Below are positions 7,519-14,464 of a DNA stretch of 18,670 nt, piece by piece. How positions within the stretch are numbered: the first letter of the stretch is position 1; every line of letters begins with the position of its first letter. A program made the position numbers and the translations under genes. The notes below the pieces were generated by a model, which saw nothing but the letters and a program-made list of their open reading frames with translations, made no database searches and was not told the origin of the DNA. Source of the stretch: an uncultured bacterium (lineage in GTDB: Bacteria; Bacteroidota; Bacteroidia; Bacteroidales; Bacteroidaceae); NCBI GenBank assembly GCA_905216025.1, contig CAJMSE010000029.1, positions 1-18,670 of the forward strand, read 5' to 3'.

Positions 7519-7839
7519 TCACTCAAATCCCAGTTCCACGCGTGCCTCTTCGGTCATCATGCTCTTGTCCCACTCCGGTTCGAACACAAGGTTGACCGTG
7601 GCGGAGGCCACGCCCTCCACGCTGTCGACCTTCTGGCGCACGTCTTCGAGGATGAAATCGGCCGCCGGACACGACGGCGCGGTGAACGTCATGTCGATAT
7701 CCACGTCGCCGCTGTCTTTCACGTCCACCTTATATATAAGGCCGAGGTCGTATATGTTCACCGGTATCTCGGGGTCGTAGACGGTCTTGAGCACATCCAC
7801 GATTCTCTCTTCTATCTTTGTCTTATCTTCCTGTGTCAT
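7519..7839 (-). CDS. DUF59 / MIP18-family Fe-S cluster assembly factor
   Basis: The 106-residue protein is a single DUF59 domain as in SufT, PaaD and eukaryotic MIP18/CIA2. It shows the acidic YDPEIPVNIYDLGLIY signature (21-36) and TAPSCPAAD (54-61) with the conserved Cys57 that is thought to help bind or transfer an iron-sulfur cluster. In Bacteroidales such proteins are usually annotated as metal-sulfur cluster assembly factors, often near suf genes; none is seen here. It acts in the cytoplasm. It is the first gene of a two-gene unit with lpxH, a pairing without an obvious functional link. The start is supported by a TAnnTTTG box with a leader of about 20 bases. Confidence 0.85.
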   Translation of the reverse strand: MTQEDKTKIEERIVDVLKTVYDPEIPVNIYDLGLIYKVDVKDSGDVDIDMTFTAPSCPAADFILEDVRQKVDSVEGVASATVNLVFEPEWDKSMMTEEARVELGFE

Positions 7840-7865
7840 TGTTCTGCATTTTAATTACTAAGTTA

Positions 7866-7873
7866 CAAATTTA
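7866..7873 (-). promoter_or_regulatory. -7 box upstream of the DUF59/lpxH unit
   Basis: TAAATTTG on the minus strand (7873-7866) matches the Bacteroidota -7 element TAnnTTTG, 26 bases before the DUF59 start codon. No clear -33 TTG is found at the right distance, so promoter strength is uncertain. Confidence 0.5.
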
Positions 7874-7888
7874 CACAGAATTTGCGAG

Positions 7889-7911
7889 AATCCGCCGTAA
7901 TGCGGCGGATT
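7889..7911. terminator. GC-rich hairpin downstream of murI
   Basis: AATCCGCCG (7889-7897) and CGGCGGATT (7903-7911) form a perfect 9-bp stem with loop TAATG. It lies between murI and the next promoter, so it may end the long envelope transcript. No U-tract follows on the minus strand. Confidence 0.45.
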
Positions 7912-8008
7912 TAAATAAAATAAAGACGTCGAGGGTATGAAAGAGGAGTGTCCTTGTCCATAAAACGGGAATATCACAGCTGAACATGAATTAGCCCTCG
8001 CGGGCTGT

Positions 8009-8036
8009 GGACAAAGACGAGACTCTGTCCCTACAA
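8009..8036. repeat. Dispersed hairpin repeat ending TGTCCCTACAA, copy 1
   Basis: GGACA (8009-8013) pairs with TGTCC (8026-8030), followed by CTACAA. A second copy with the same hairpin edges and the same TGTCCCTACAA end lies at 10971-10997. Both sit in spacers downstream of minus-strand genes. Confidence 0.5.
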
Positions 8037-8091
8037 CTTTGTTCCTTACCCACGGACTTTCTTCTGTTCCGGACAAAGCAGCCGGATGGCC

Positions 8092-8934
8092 TCACGGCAG
8101 CGTGATGTTCTCCACCTCCACGTGCTCGCGGAGGAAGATGCTGGCCGACTCACGGAACTTGTCGGGATTCTCGGTGGTGAGGTAATGCACGCGGCCGCCG
8201 CGCGTACACTTGCGCTCCATCTCCGGGTGACGGCCAAAATATGTCTTCAGGCTTTGGGCCACGTGGTCGCCCTGGGGCACTATGCTCACCCCAGCGGGCG
8301 TATACTTTCGTATTTTCGGCATCAGCAATGGATAGTGGGTGCAGCCGAGGATGATGGTGTCGATGTCGGGGTCGAGAGCCATAAGCTGGTCGATGCGTTT
8401 GCGCACGAAGTAGTCGGCGCCGGGACTGTCGCCCTCGTTATACTCCACGAGCGGCACCCAGAACGGGCATGCCACGCCCGAGACCTTTATGTCGGGATAC
8501 AGCTTGTTGATTTCAAGGTTATAGCTCTCACTGCGTATCGTGCCCTCGGTGGCGAGAATGCCCACATGGCGGGTCTTCGTGAACGGGCCGATAATCTCTG
8601 CCGTGGGCCGGATGATGCCGAGCACGCGGCGCGACGGGTCGGCCAGCGGCAGGTCGTTCTGCTGGATGGAGCGCAGGGCTTTGGCCGAAGCCGTGTTGCA
8701 ACCGAGGATTACCAGGTGGCAACCGCGCTCGAAAAGGCGCATCACGGCCTGGCGCGTGAACTCGTATACGACATCGAACGAGCGCGTGCCGTATGGCGCA
8801 CGGGCGTTGTCGCCGAGATACATGTAGTCGTATTGCGGCAACAGGCGGCGTATGCCGTGCAGTATGGTCAGTCCGCCGTAGCCGGAATCGAAGATTCCTA
8901 TCGGACCGGGACTTGCTGGCAGGGTGTTCATCAT
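8092..8934 (-). CDS. murI: Glutamate racemase
   Basis: This 280-residue Asp/Glu racemase contains the full family signature: IGIFDSGYGGLT (D16, S17), GDNARAPYG (41-49), the catalytic cysteine motif LGCNTASAKA (C79) and the second motif GCTHYPLL (C198, H200). MurI interconverts L- and D-glutamate by the two-cysteine mechanism and supplies D-glutamate for peptidoglycan in the cytoplasm. Length is normal. It is the last gene of the envelope cluster, 28 bases behind the third OmpH-like gene, so it probably shares that transcript. Two ATG codons lie side by side at the start; the first is used here. Shadow frames on the other strand come from high GC. Confidence 0.93.
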   Translation of the reverse strand: MMNTLPASPGPIGIFDSGYGGLTILHGIRRLLPQYDYMYLGDNARAPYGTRSFDVVYEFTRQAVMRLFERGCHLVILGCNTASAKALRSIQQNDLPLADPSRRVLGIIRPTAEIIGPFTKTRHVGILATEGTIRSESYNLEINKLYPDIKVSGVACPFWVPLVEYNEGDSPGADYFVRKRIDQLMALDPDIDTIILGCTHYPLLMPKIRKYTPAGVSIVPQGDHVAQSLKTYFGRHPEMERKCTRGGRVHYLTTENPDKFRESASIFLREHVEVENITLP

Positions 8935-8962
8935 GCGGTATGTCTGATGGTTAACGGTGCTG

Positions 8963-9523
8963 TCAGAAACGCTCGCGCACCGCCTCGCTGAGGTCTTCGC
9001 CCAGCGCAGGACTGATGAACGGGCACGCGTTGCCGTCGGTATTGATGATGAAGGCCAGGCCGCGCTCCTCGCCTATGGCGCGCAGTATGGCGGCAAGGCG
9101 GGCATGCAGCGGTGCGAAGGCGTCACGCTCGGCGCCCTCCAACAGGCGGCGGCTCTCCTCCTTGAAGGCGATGTTGCGGTTCATCATCTCCTGAAGCTCG
9201 CTCTGCCGCTTCTGAAGGATGGTCTGCGGAAAGTCTTTCAGTCCCTCGAGAAACTCCTCGTACTTGCTGTTGAACTCGTCCTCCACGCGGCGGTTCTCGG
9301 CCGCATACTTGGCGCGGAGCTCCTCTATCTGGCGGTTAGCCACGGCATAGTCGGGCATGGCGCGCAGGGCATCGCCGTAGCTAAGATATCCGAAGCGCAT
9401 GGCCGGGGCATCGCCATTAACGGCCTGAACGGCCACGGCCGGGATTTCATCCGGCTGGGCGACGGTCTGCGCGGCGGCCGGAAGGGCGAGCACGGCGGCG
9501 AGAATGATAAGGTATCGTCTCAT
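8963..9523 (-). CDS. OmpH/Skp-like periplasmic chaperone, third copy
   Basis: The 186-residue protein has a signal peptide (MRRYLIILAAVLALPAAAQ), an unusual Pro/Ala-rich stretch (about 20-40), the FGYLSYGDALRAMPDY segment that matches the OmpH start of the other copies, a long charged helical arm (about 65-125), and a C-terminal return segment with AFIINTDG. Skp-type trimeric chaperones hold unfolded outer-membrane proteins for BamA, encoded upstream. It is the most diverged of the three copies, richer in Ala, Arg and Glu, possibly with specialised clients. It lies 147 bases from the second copy, across a branched inverted repeat, and 28 bases before murI. Confidence 0.82.
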   Translation of the reverse strand: MRRYLIILAAVLALPAAAQTVAQPDEIPAVAVQAVNGDAPAMRFGYLSYGDALRAMPDYAVANRQIEELRAKYAAENRRVEDEFNSKYEEFLEGLKDFPQTILQKRQSELQEMMNRNIAFKEESRRLLEGAERDAFAPLHARLAAILRAIGEERGLAFIINTDGNACPFISPALGEDLSEAVRERF

Positions 9524-9595
9524 AATATGGTCTTTGGTTATGCATCCGTTGATGTGCCGGAGCCTCGGGCGTGCCGGCGGTGCCTTGACGGCAGA

Positions 9596-9655
9596 ACCGC
9601 GGACTGCACCGCCCCGCGGAGAAGAGACTCTCCGGTGGCCTGCGTAGTCCGCGGT
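9596..9655. repeat. Branched inverted repeat between OmpH copies 2 and 3
   Basis: ACCGCGGACT (9596-9605) and AGTCCGCGGT (9646-9655) pair perfectly over 10 bp. Inside, GGAGA (9618-9622) pairs with TCTCC (9629-9633), and CACC/GGTG may extend the stem. The structure begins 15 bases past the stop of the second OmpH-like gene and could be an attenuator, a processing site or a partial terminator. Confidence 0.6.
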
Positions 9656-9670
9656 CCGTATCTCCTGACT

Positions 9671-10168
9671 TTACTTCAGGCCGAGCTTAGCCTTCACCTG
9701 GGCGGTGACGTCGGTGCTGAGCGTGGTGCTGATATAGGGCACGCCGCCTGCAACGTCCATCACATACACGTAGCCACCCTCCTGGCCGACAGCCTTGATG
9801 GCGTCGATAATCTTCGTGGTGATGGCCTGCATCTTCTCCTGCGAAGCCTTGCCGAGTGCCTGCTGGTTATCCTGATAGCTCTGCTGTATCTTCTGATACA
9901 TCTCCTGGAGCTCCTGCTCGCGGCGCTGCTTGATGTTGTCGGGCAGTGTGGCCTGCTCCTTCTCGTATGCCTGCGACTTCTTGGTCAGCTCGTCCTGCAT
10001 GCTCTTCAGGTCGTCCTCATACTGCTTCTGCAGCGCGTCAATCTCCGTCCTTGCCTTCGTATACTCGGGCATGGCCTGGATTACTTCCTGCGTGTTCACG
10101 TGTCCGAACTTCTGGGCGAATGCTGCCAGCGGAGCGAACATCAAAAGAATCAAAAATAATTTCTTCAT
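9671..10168 (-). CDS. OmpH/Skp-like periplasmic chaperone, second copy
   Basis: The 165-residue product has a clear signal peptide (MKKLFLILLMFAPLAAFAQ) followed by the classic OmpH opening FGHVNTQEVIQAMPEY. A long Glu/Gln/Lys-rich helical arm (about 40-115) corresponds to the Skp tentacle, and a C-terminal segment (YVYVMDVAGGVPYIS) completes the trimer body. The predicted role is periplasmic holding of outer-membrane protein precursors for the Bam complex. It is the most typical member of the three and closest to the usual family length. It sits between the other two copies with spacers of 160 and 147 bases that hold repeats rather than genes. Confidence 0.88.
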   Translation of the reverse strand: MKKLFLILLMFAPLAAFAQKFGHVNTQEVIQAMPEYTKARTEIDALQKQYEDDLKSMQDELTKKSQAYEKEQATLPDNIKQRREQELQEMYQKIQQSYQDNQQALGKASQEKMQAITTKIIDAIKAVGQEGGYVYVMDVAGGVPYISTTLSTDVTAQVKAKLGLK

Positions 10169-10202
10169 TTTCTTTTTATTTTTAGTTTATGATTATTATC
10201 TT

Positions 10203-10256
10203 ATGGGAGGGATGGGAATGATGGGAGAGATGGAGATAATGGGAGGAATGGGAAAA
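10203..10256. repeat. G-rich polypurine repeat with quadruplex motif
   Basis: The plus strand carries a degenerate repeat of an ATGGGAGGG-like unit of about 9 bases. Positions 10205-10225 contain four GGG runs with loops of 1, 2 and 6 bases, a canonical G-quadruplex pattern. It lies in the spacer between OmpH copies 1 and 2, on the template strand. Confidence 0.7.
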
Positions 10257-10260
10257 TAAT

Positions 10261-10327
10261 TCTTCATTCTTAACTCTTCACTTTTCACTATTTGATTCTT
10301 CACTCTTCCCTCTTCACTCTTCATTCC
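10261..10327. repeat. Tandem heptad repeat (GAGTGAA family) in an OmpH spacer
   Basis: Read on the minus strand, this spacer is about nine degenerate copies of a 7-base unit: GAGTGAA, GAATGAA, GAGGGAA, GAGTTAA and similar. It runs up to the stop of OmpH copy 1. The spacer at 7492-7518 is built from the same unit. Confidence 0.7.
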
Positions 10328-10328
10328 C

Positions 10329-10862
10329 CTAATTGGCGTATCCCAGTTTCTGCAGCACCTCGTTGCTTATGTCTATCTTCGGGCTGCCGAAGATGATGCC
10401 GGCATCGCTCGCGCGGTCGAGGATGAGCTGGTAGCCGCGCAGGTCTGAAATGTCCTTCACGGCGTTGTAGATTTCCTCCTGTATCGGCGTCATCAGACTG
10501 GTACGCTTCTTGAAGAGCTCGCCCTCCGGCCCGAAATACTTTTTCTTCAGGTCGGCGGCCTGCTTCTCCTTCTCCACTATGGCGTCCTGGCGTGCCTTCT
10601 TCTGCTCCTGCGAGAGGAATACCACCTCGTTCTGATAGTTCTTATACATCGTCTGCGCCTCGGTGGCGATGGCCTCCACCTCTGCCTGCCACTTCTTCGA
10701 CACCTGGTTGAGCTGCTCGTTGGCACGCTCGTATGCCGGTATATTCTTCAGGATATACTCCATGTCTACAAGTGCGAACTTCTGCGCGCTTGCCCCAGCG
10801 GGCATCACCGTCATCACGGCAAGCAGCACCGCTGCCTTTATTGCTGTCTTAAATGCTTTCAT
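10329..10862 (-). CDS. OmpH/Skp-like periplasmic chaperone, first copy
   Basis: The start at 10862 is preferred over an upstream in-frame ATG at 10982: MKAFKTAIKAAVLLAVMTVM then forms a signal peptide, and AGGAGAAGG stands just before it as a good ribosome binding site. The 177-residue precursor continues with KFALVDMEYILKNIPAYE, a typical OmpH opening, then a charged helical arm and a C-terminal body segment (YQLILDRASDAGIIFGS). It is predicted to be a periplasmic chaperone that carries outer-membrane precursors to BamA, encoded immediately upstream. The 192-base spacer to bamA has hairpins and repeats but no clear promoter, so expression probably follows bamA. Confidence 0.88.
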   Translation of the reverse strand: MKAFKTAIKAAVLLAVMTVMPAGASAQKFALVDMEYILKNIPAYERANEQLNQVSKKWQAEVEAIATEAQTMYKNYQNEVVFLSQEQKKARQDAIVEKEKQAADLKKKYFGPEGELFKKRTSLMTPIQEEIYNAVKDISDLRGYQLILDRASDAGIIFGSPKIDISNEVLQKLGYAN

Positions 10863-10970
10863 ATTTCCTTCTCCTTTTATTATTAATAAGGTGTAGTCTC
10901 CACGTCGCGGGTTTCCTGCCGTGCCACGGGGCATGGCCTTGCGGACGGCAAAACATGCCTTGCGTGTGGA

Positions 10971-10997
10971 GGACATAGACAAGCTATGTCCCTACAA
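10971..10997. repeat. Dispersed hairpin repeat ending TGTCCCTACAA, copy 2
   Basis: GGACATAG (10971-10978) pairs perfectly with CTATGTCC (10984-10991) around a 5-base loop, followed by CTACAA. It shares the hairpin edge and the TGTCCCTACAA end with the copy at 8009-8036, suggesting a small REP-like intergenic element. Confidence 0.55.
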
Positions 10998-11054
10998 GCG
11001 CCAGGGCAGACTTCATAACCTCGCACCTCATAACCTAAAAACCTCATACCCCGC

Positions 11055-13688
11055 TTAGAACTCCTGTCCGAGGATGAAGTGGAACTGGCTTCCGCCCTTC
11101 ACGCCGGTAGACAGTGTCTTGTCGAATCCGTATGCCCAGTCGATTCCCATGAGGCCGACCATAGGCAGGAAGATGCGCACGCCGGCTCCTCCGGAGCGCT
11201 TCATGTCGAACGGGTTGAAGTTCTTTGTCTCGTTCCAGGCGTTTCCGCCCTCGAGGAAGGCAAGGCCGTAGATGGTCGTGTTGCCGAGCATGAACGGGTA
11301 GCGGAGCTCGAGCGTGAACCTGTCGTAGGCGTAGCCGGCGGCAGAATACGGGGTGAGCGAGCCGTTCTCATATCCGCGAAGGCCGATGGTCTCCTGGGCA
11401 TAGCCCGTGGAGTAGCCGCTCATGCCGTCGCCACCCATGTAGAACGTCTCAAACGGCGACTTCTTATACTTGTTGTACGAGCCGAGCAGACCGAACTCGA
11501 CGCGGGTCATCAGCACGAAGCACTTTGCTCCGTTGGTGAGCGGGGTGTACGTACGTGTCTTGAATTTCCACTTGTGATACTCGATCCAGCGGTACTTCTC
11601 CTGCTGCTCCGCCTCGAACGTCGCCGACGTTCCGTCGGTGGCGAGGTGCTCATAGTCCTTGTTGTCGAATGCCGACCATGGCGGGGTGAGCGTCACGGAC
11701 GCCATGAACTCCGAGCCGCGGCGCGGGAAGTAGGGATTGTCCGTGGTGTTGCGGGCGAGCGATATGCCGAGGTTTATGTTGTTGCAGTTACCGTTCGAGA
11801 TGATGAAGTAGCGCCAGTCGCGCAGCATGTAGCGCTGGTACGACAGCGTTGCCGACAGCTGGAAGAAGTCGTCGGGCCAGCGCAGGCGCTTGCCCCAGCC
11901 GAGCGAGAAGCCCAGCAGCTGCACGTACTTGTCGTCGTCGAGGTAGCTCTCGTAGTTGTTATAGTAGTTGTTGTAGCTTCCGTAACCGCCATAATAGTTG
12001 GAATAATAGTTCATCCAGTTGTTATTATAGTAGTTGCTTGACACGTCGGTCTGCTTAGAGTAGAACGCTCCCACGCTGAAGGCGTTGGGGCGGCGGCCTC
12101 CGAACCACGGCGCGGAGTAGTTGATGCTGTACGACTGGTAGTATGTACCGTTGGTCTGGGCGCTCAGCGCGAGCTGCTCGCCGTCGCCGATAGGCATTAT
12201 TCCGCGGTGCATCTTGTTGCGTCCGAAGAGGTTGCGCATCGAGAAGTTGTTGAGTTTGAGCGACACGCGGCCTATCACGCCGGTCTGTCCCCATCCGAGT
12301 GAGAACTCCACCTGGTCATTAGACTTCTGCTCGAGAGGCCAGTTGATGTCTACGGTGCCGTCCTCTCCGTTCGGCCTCACATCGGGCTCGACCTTCTCGG
12401 GGTCGAAGAATCCCATCGAGGCAATCTCCCGGGCGGAGCGCATGAGGGCGTCTCGCGAGAACAGGTCGCCGGGCTTGGTGCGCAGCTCGCGGCGCACCAC
12501 CTCCTCGTAGAGCCTGTCGTTACCGTAGATGCGCACGGCGCTGATGTGCGCCTGCTGTCCCTCGACGATGCGCATCTCGAGGTCTACCGAGTCGCCGACG
12601 ATGTTCACCTCCGTCGGGTCAAGGGTGTAGAAGAGGTAACCGTTGTTCCAGTAGTAGTTGCCGACGGCGTCCTCGTCTTCCTTCAGGCGCTTGTTGAGCT
12701 GCTTCTGGTTGTACACGTCGCCCTTCTTCATGCCGAGCATCATGTTCAGCCGGTCGGTCGTGATGACGGTGTTTCCCGCCCACGAGATGTTGCGGATGTA
12801 GTATTTCTGTCCCTCGTCGATTTTCAGATAGATGTTCACGTGCTTCTCGTCATTGTTCCACACACTGTCTTCGAGGATTTCCATATCCCTGTATCCCAGC
12901 TCGTTATACTTGTCTATGAGGTTCTGCTTGTCCTGTTCGTAGCGCTCCGGGGTGAACTTCTTTGCCTTCAGGAACGATGACAGCTTGCCGGCCTCGTGCG
13001 TCTTGGTGAAGGCTCCCTTCTTGAATAGTCCGCCCTTGATTTTCGAATCCTTCAGCGCGTCGTTGCCCTCGATGATGATGCGGCGCACCTTCATCTTGTC
13101 TTTCTTGTCGATGTCTACGTCGAGGATTACCTGGTTCTTGCCCGTGACGTCGTCGCGCTGCGTGATGTTTATCTCCGCGTTCTTGTATCCCTTCTCGTCA
13201 AAGTACTTCTTCGCCAGTATCTTGGCGCGGTCTATCATGTTCGGCGTTATCTGGCTGCCCTTCATGATGCCGAGCTTGGCGTCCATATCCTCGCGCTCCG
13301 ACTTCTTCAGTCCGCTGTAGTTGATGGTGCTCACCCTCGGGCGCATGGCCAGGTTGATGCACAGGTAGATGCTGTCTCCCACGATGGAGTCGGCCTCGAT
13401 GGACACCTTCGAGAACAGTCCGTGGCGCCAGTAGCGGCGCACCGCCTCTGTAAGCTCGTTTCCCGGCACGCTCACCTTCTGTCCGATGGAGAGCGCCGAC
13501 AGGCCCGTGAGCATGAAATCCTCATATCCCTCGACACCTTTCACCGTCATGCCGCCGATGTAGCAGATGCGCGGCGTTCCGGAGTAGGATATGTCCGGAT
13601 TCACAATCTTCTCCTGCGCCTGCGTGCGGACAGCCATGCCCAGCACGACGGCGGCCAGAAGCAACACCTTATTTATATGGCAGTTCAT
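11055..13688 (-). CDS. bamA: Outer membrane protein assembly factor BamA
   Basis: The 877-residue protein has a signal peptide (about 1-24), a tandem array of POTRA domains (about 35-430, e.g. RVSTINYSGLKKSERE and KMKVRRIIIEGNDAL), and a C-terminal 16-strand Omp85 barrel ending FHFILGQEF with the expected final Phe. GLRGYENGSL is the conserved barrel segment that includes the lid-lock RGY/RGF region. BamA inserts and folds outer-membrane proteins. Length fits Bacteroidota homologues. It follows uppS by 7 bases and precedes three periplasmic chaperone genes, a direct functional link. An Asn/Tyr-rich insert sits at about residues 548-585 in the first part of the barrel. Confidence 0.95.
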   Translation of the reverse strand: MNCHINKVLLLAAVVLGMAVRTQAQEKIVNPDISYSGTPRICYIGGMTVKGVEGYEDFMLTGLSALSIGQKVSVPGNELTEAVRRYWRHGLFSKVSIEADSIVGDSIYLCINLAMRPRVSTINYSGLKKSEREDMDAKLGIMKGSQITPNMIDRAKILAKKYFDEKGYKNAEINITQRDDVTGKNQVILDVDIDKKDKMKVRRIIIEGNDALKDSKIKGGLFKKGAFTKTHEAGKLSSFLKAKKFTPERYEQDKQNLIDKYNELGYRDMEILEDSVWNNDEKHVNIYLKIDEGQKYYIRNISWAGNTVITTDRLNMMLGMKKGDVYNQKQLNKRLKEDEDAVGNYYWNNGYLFYTLDPTEVNIVGDSVDLEMRIVEGQQAHISAVRIYGNDRLYEEVVRRELRTKPGDLFSRDALMRSAREIASMGFFDPEKVEPDVRPNGEDGTVDINWPLEQKSNDQVEFSLGWGQTGVIGRVSLKLNNFSMRNLFGRNKMHRGIMPIGDGEQLALSAQTNGTYYQSYSINYSAPWFGGRRPNAFSVGAFYSKQTDVSSNYYNNNWMNYYSNYYGGYGSYNNYYNNYESYLDDDKYVQLLGFSLGWGKRLRWPDDFFQLSATLSYQRYMLRDWRYFIISNGNCNNINLGISLARNTTDNPYFPRRGSEFMASVTLTPPWSAFDNKDYEHLATDGTSATFEAEQQEKYRWIEYHKWKFKTRTYTPLTNGAKCFVLMTRVEFGLLGSYNKYKKSPFETFYMGGDGMSGYSTGYAQETIGLRGYENGSLTPYSAAGYAYDRFTLELRYPFMLGNTTIYGLAFLEGGNAWNETKNFNPFDMKRSGGAGVRIFLPMVGLMGIDWAYGFDKTLSTGVKGGSQFHFILGQEF
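11932..12046 (-). other. Asn/Tyr-rich low-complexity insert in BamA
   Basis: Within the barrel, about 38 residues are nearly all Asn, Tyr, Ser and Gly (for example YYNNNWMNYYSNYYGGYG). The DNA is correspondingly rich in GTT/GTA triplets on the plus strand and AT-rich compared with the rest of bamA. It is flanked by barrel strands and is probably a surface loop. Confidence 0.8.
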
Positions 13689-13695
13689 ATAATGA

Positions 13696-14454
13696 TTATT
13701 CGTTGTTATCGTTTCGTTTGTCTTCTTTCTCCACCTGTGCGCCTGTCTTTCCGAACCTGCGCTGCCGGCCCTGATAGCTGGCGATGGCCTCGTGGAGCTC
13801 CTCCTCGCCGAAGTCGGGCCAGAAGGTGTCGCAGAAATACAGTTCGGAGTAGGCTATCTGCCAGAGCAGGTAGTTTGATATGCGCAGCTCGCCGCCGGTG
13901 CGTATGAGCAGTTCGGGGTCGGGCATGAAAGCCGTCTGCATGTGGCTGGCGAGCGTCTCCTCGCTGATGGCGCCGGGGCTGAGCGTCCCGTCCTTCACCT
14001 CGGCGGCGATGCGGCGCGCGGCCTCGGTGATCTCCCACTTCGACGAGTAGCTCAGGGCCACCACCATGGTCATAGCCTTGTTTCCGGCGGTGTGCTCCTC
14101 GGTCTCGCGCAGCTTGCGCACGACGTTCTCCGGCAGCCTCGCCATGTCGCCTATGACGCGGAAGCGGACTTCATTCTTCATGAAAATCTCGTCTTCGAGC
14201 GACGACAGCACAAGCCCCATGAGGGCCGACACCTCATCGGCCGGCCTGTTCCAGTTTTCTGTCGAGAAAGTATATAGTGTGAGATATCTGACGCCTAAGC
14301 GGGTGCACTCCGACGTGATGCGGCGCACGGCCTCCACCCCGGCCTGATGGCCGAAGCTGCGCTCCCGTCCCTTCGCGGCCGCCCAGCGTCCGTTGCCGTC
14401 CATGATGATGGCGATGTGGCGCGGTATGCGCTCCATGTCTATTTGGCTTTTCAT
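13696..14454 (-). CDS. uppS: Isoprenyl transferase (undecaprenyl diphosphate synthase)
   Basis: The 252-residue cis-prenyltransferase shows IAIIMDGNGRWA with catalytic D19, SFGHQAG (33-39), YTFSTENWNRP (61-71) and LLIRTGGELRISNYLLWQ (182-199) with the diphosphate-binding Arg/Ser residues, plus the conserved E204. It condenses isopentenyl diphosphate onto farnesyl diphosphate to make the C55 lipid carrier for peptidoglycan and surface polysaccharide. Length is normal. It lies 10 bases after the DUF6089-like gene and 7 before bamA, so tight co-transcription is expected; uppS next to bamA is usual in this phylum. An internal ATG at codon 7 is a possible alternative start. Confidence 0.95.
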   Translation of the reverse strand: MKSQIDMERIPRHIAIIMDGNGRWAAAKGRERSFGHQAGVEAVRRITSECTRLGVRYLTLYTFSTENWNRPADEVSALMGLVLSSLEDEIFMKNEVRFRVIGDMARLPENVVRKLRETEEHTAGNKAMTMVVALSYSSKWEITEAARRIAAEVKDGTLSPGAISEETLASHMQTAFMPDPELLIRTGGELRISNYLLWQIAYSELYFCDTFWPDFGEEELHEAIASYQGRQRRFGKTGAQVEKEDKRNDNNE

Positions 14455-14464
14455 CTTGTTTTAT

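Noticed and set aside
6865..10159. Long plus-strand open frames (about 300-400 codons) opposite lpxH, murI and the OmpH-like genes
   Set aside because: They lie antisense to well-supported genes in GC-rich DNA, have low-complexity His/Val/Ala/Leu-rich products, and show no motif; they are shadows of codon bias.
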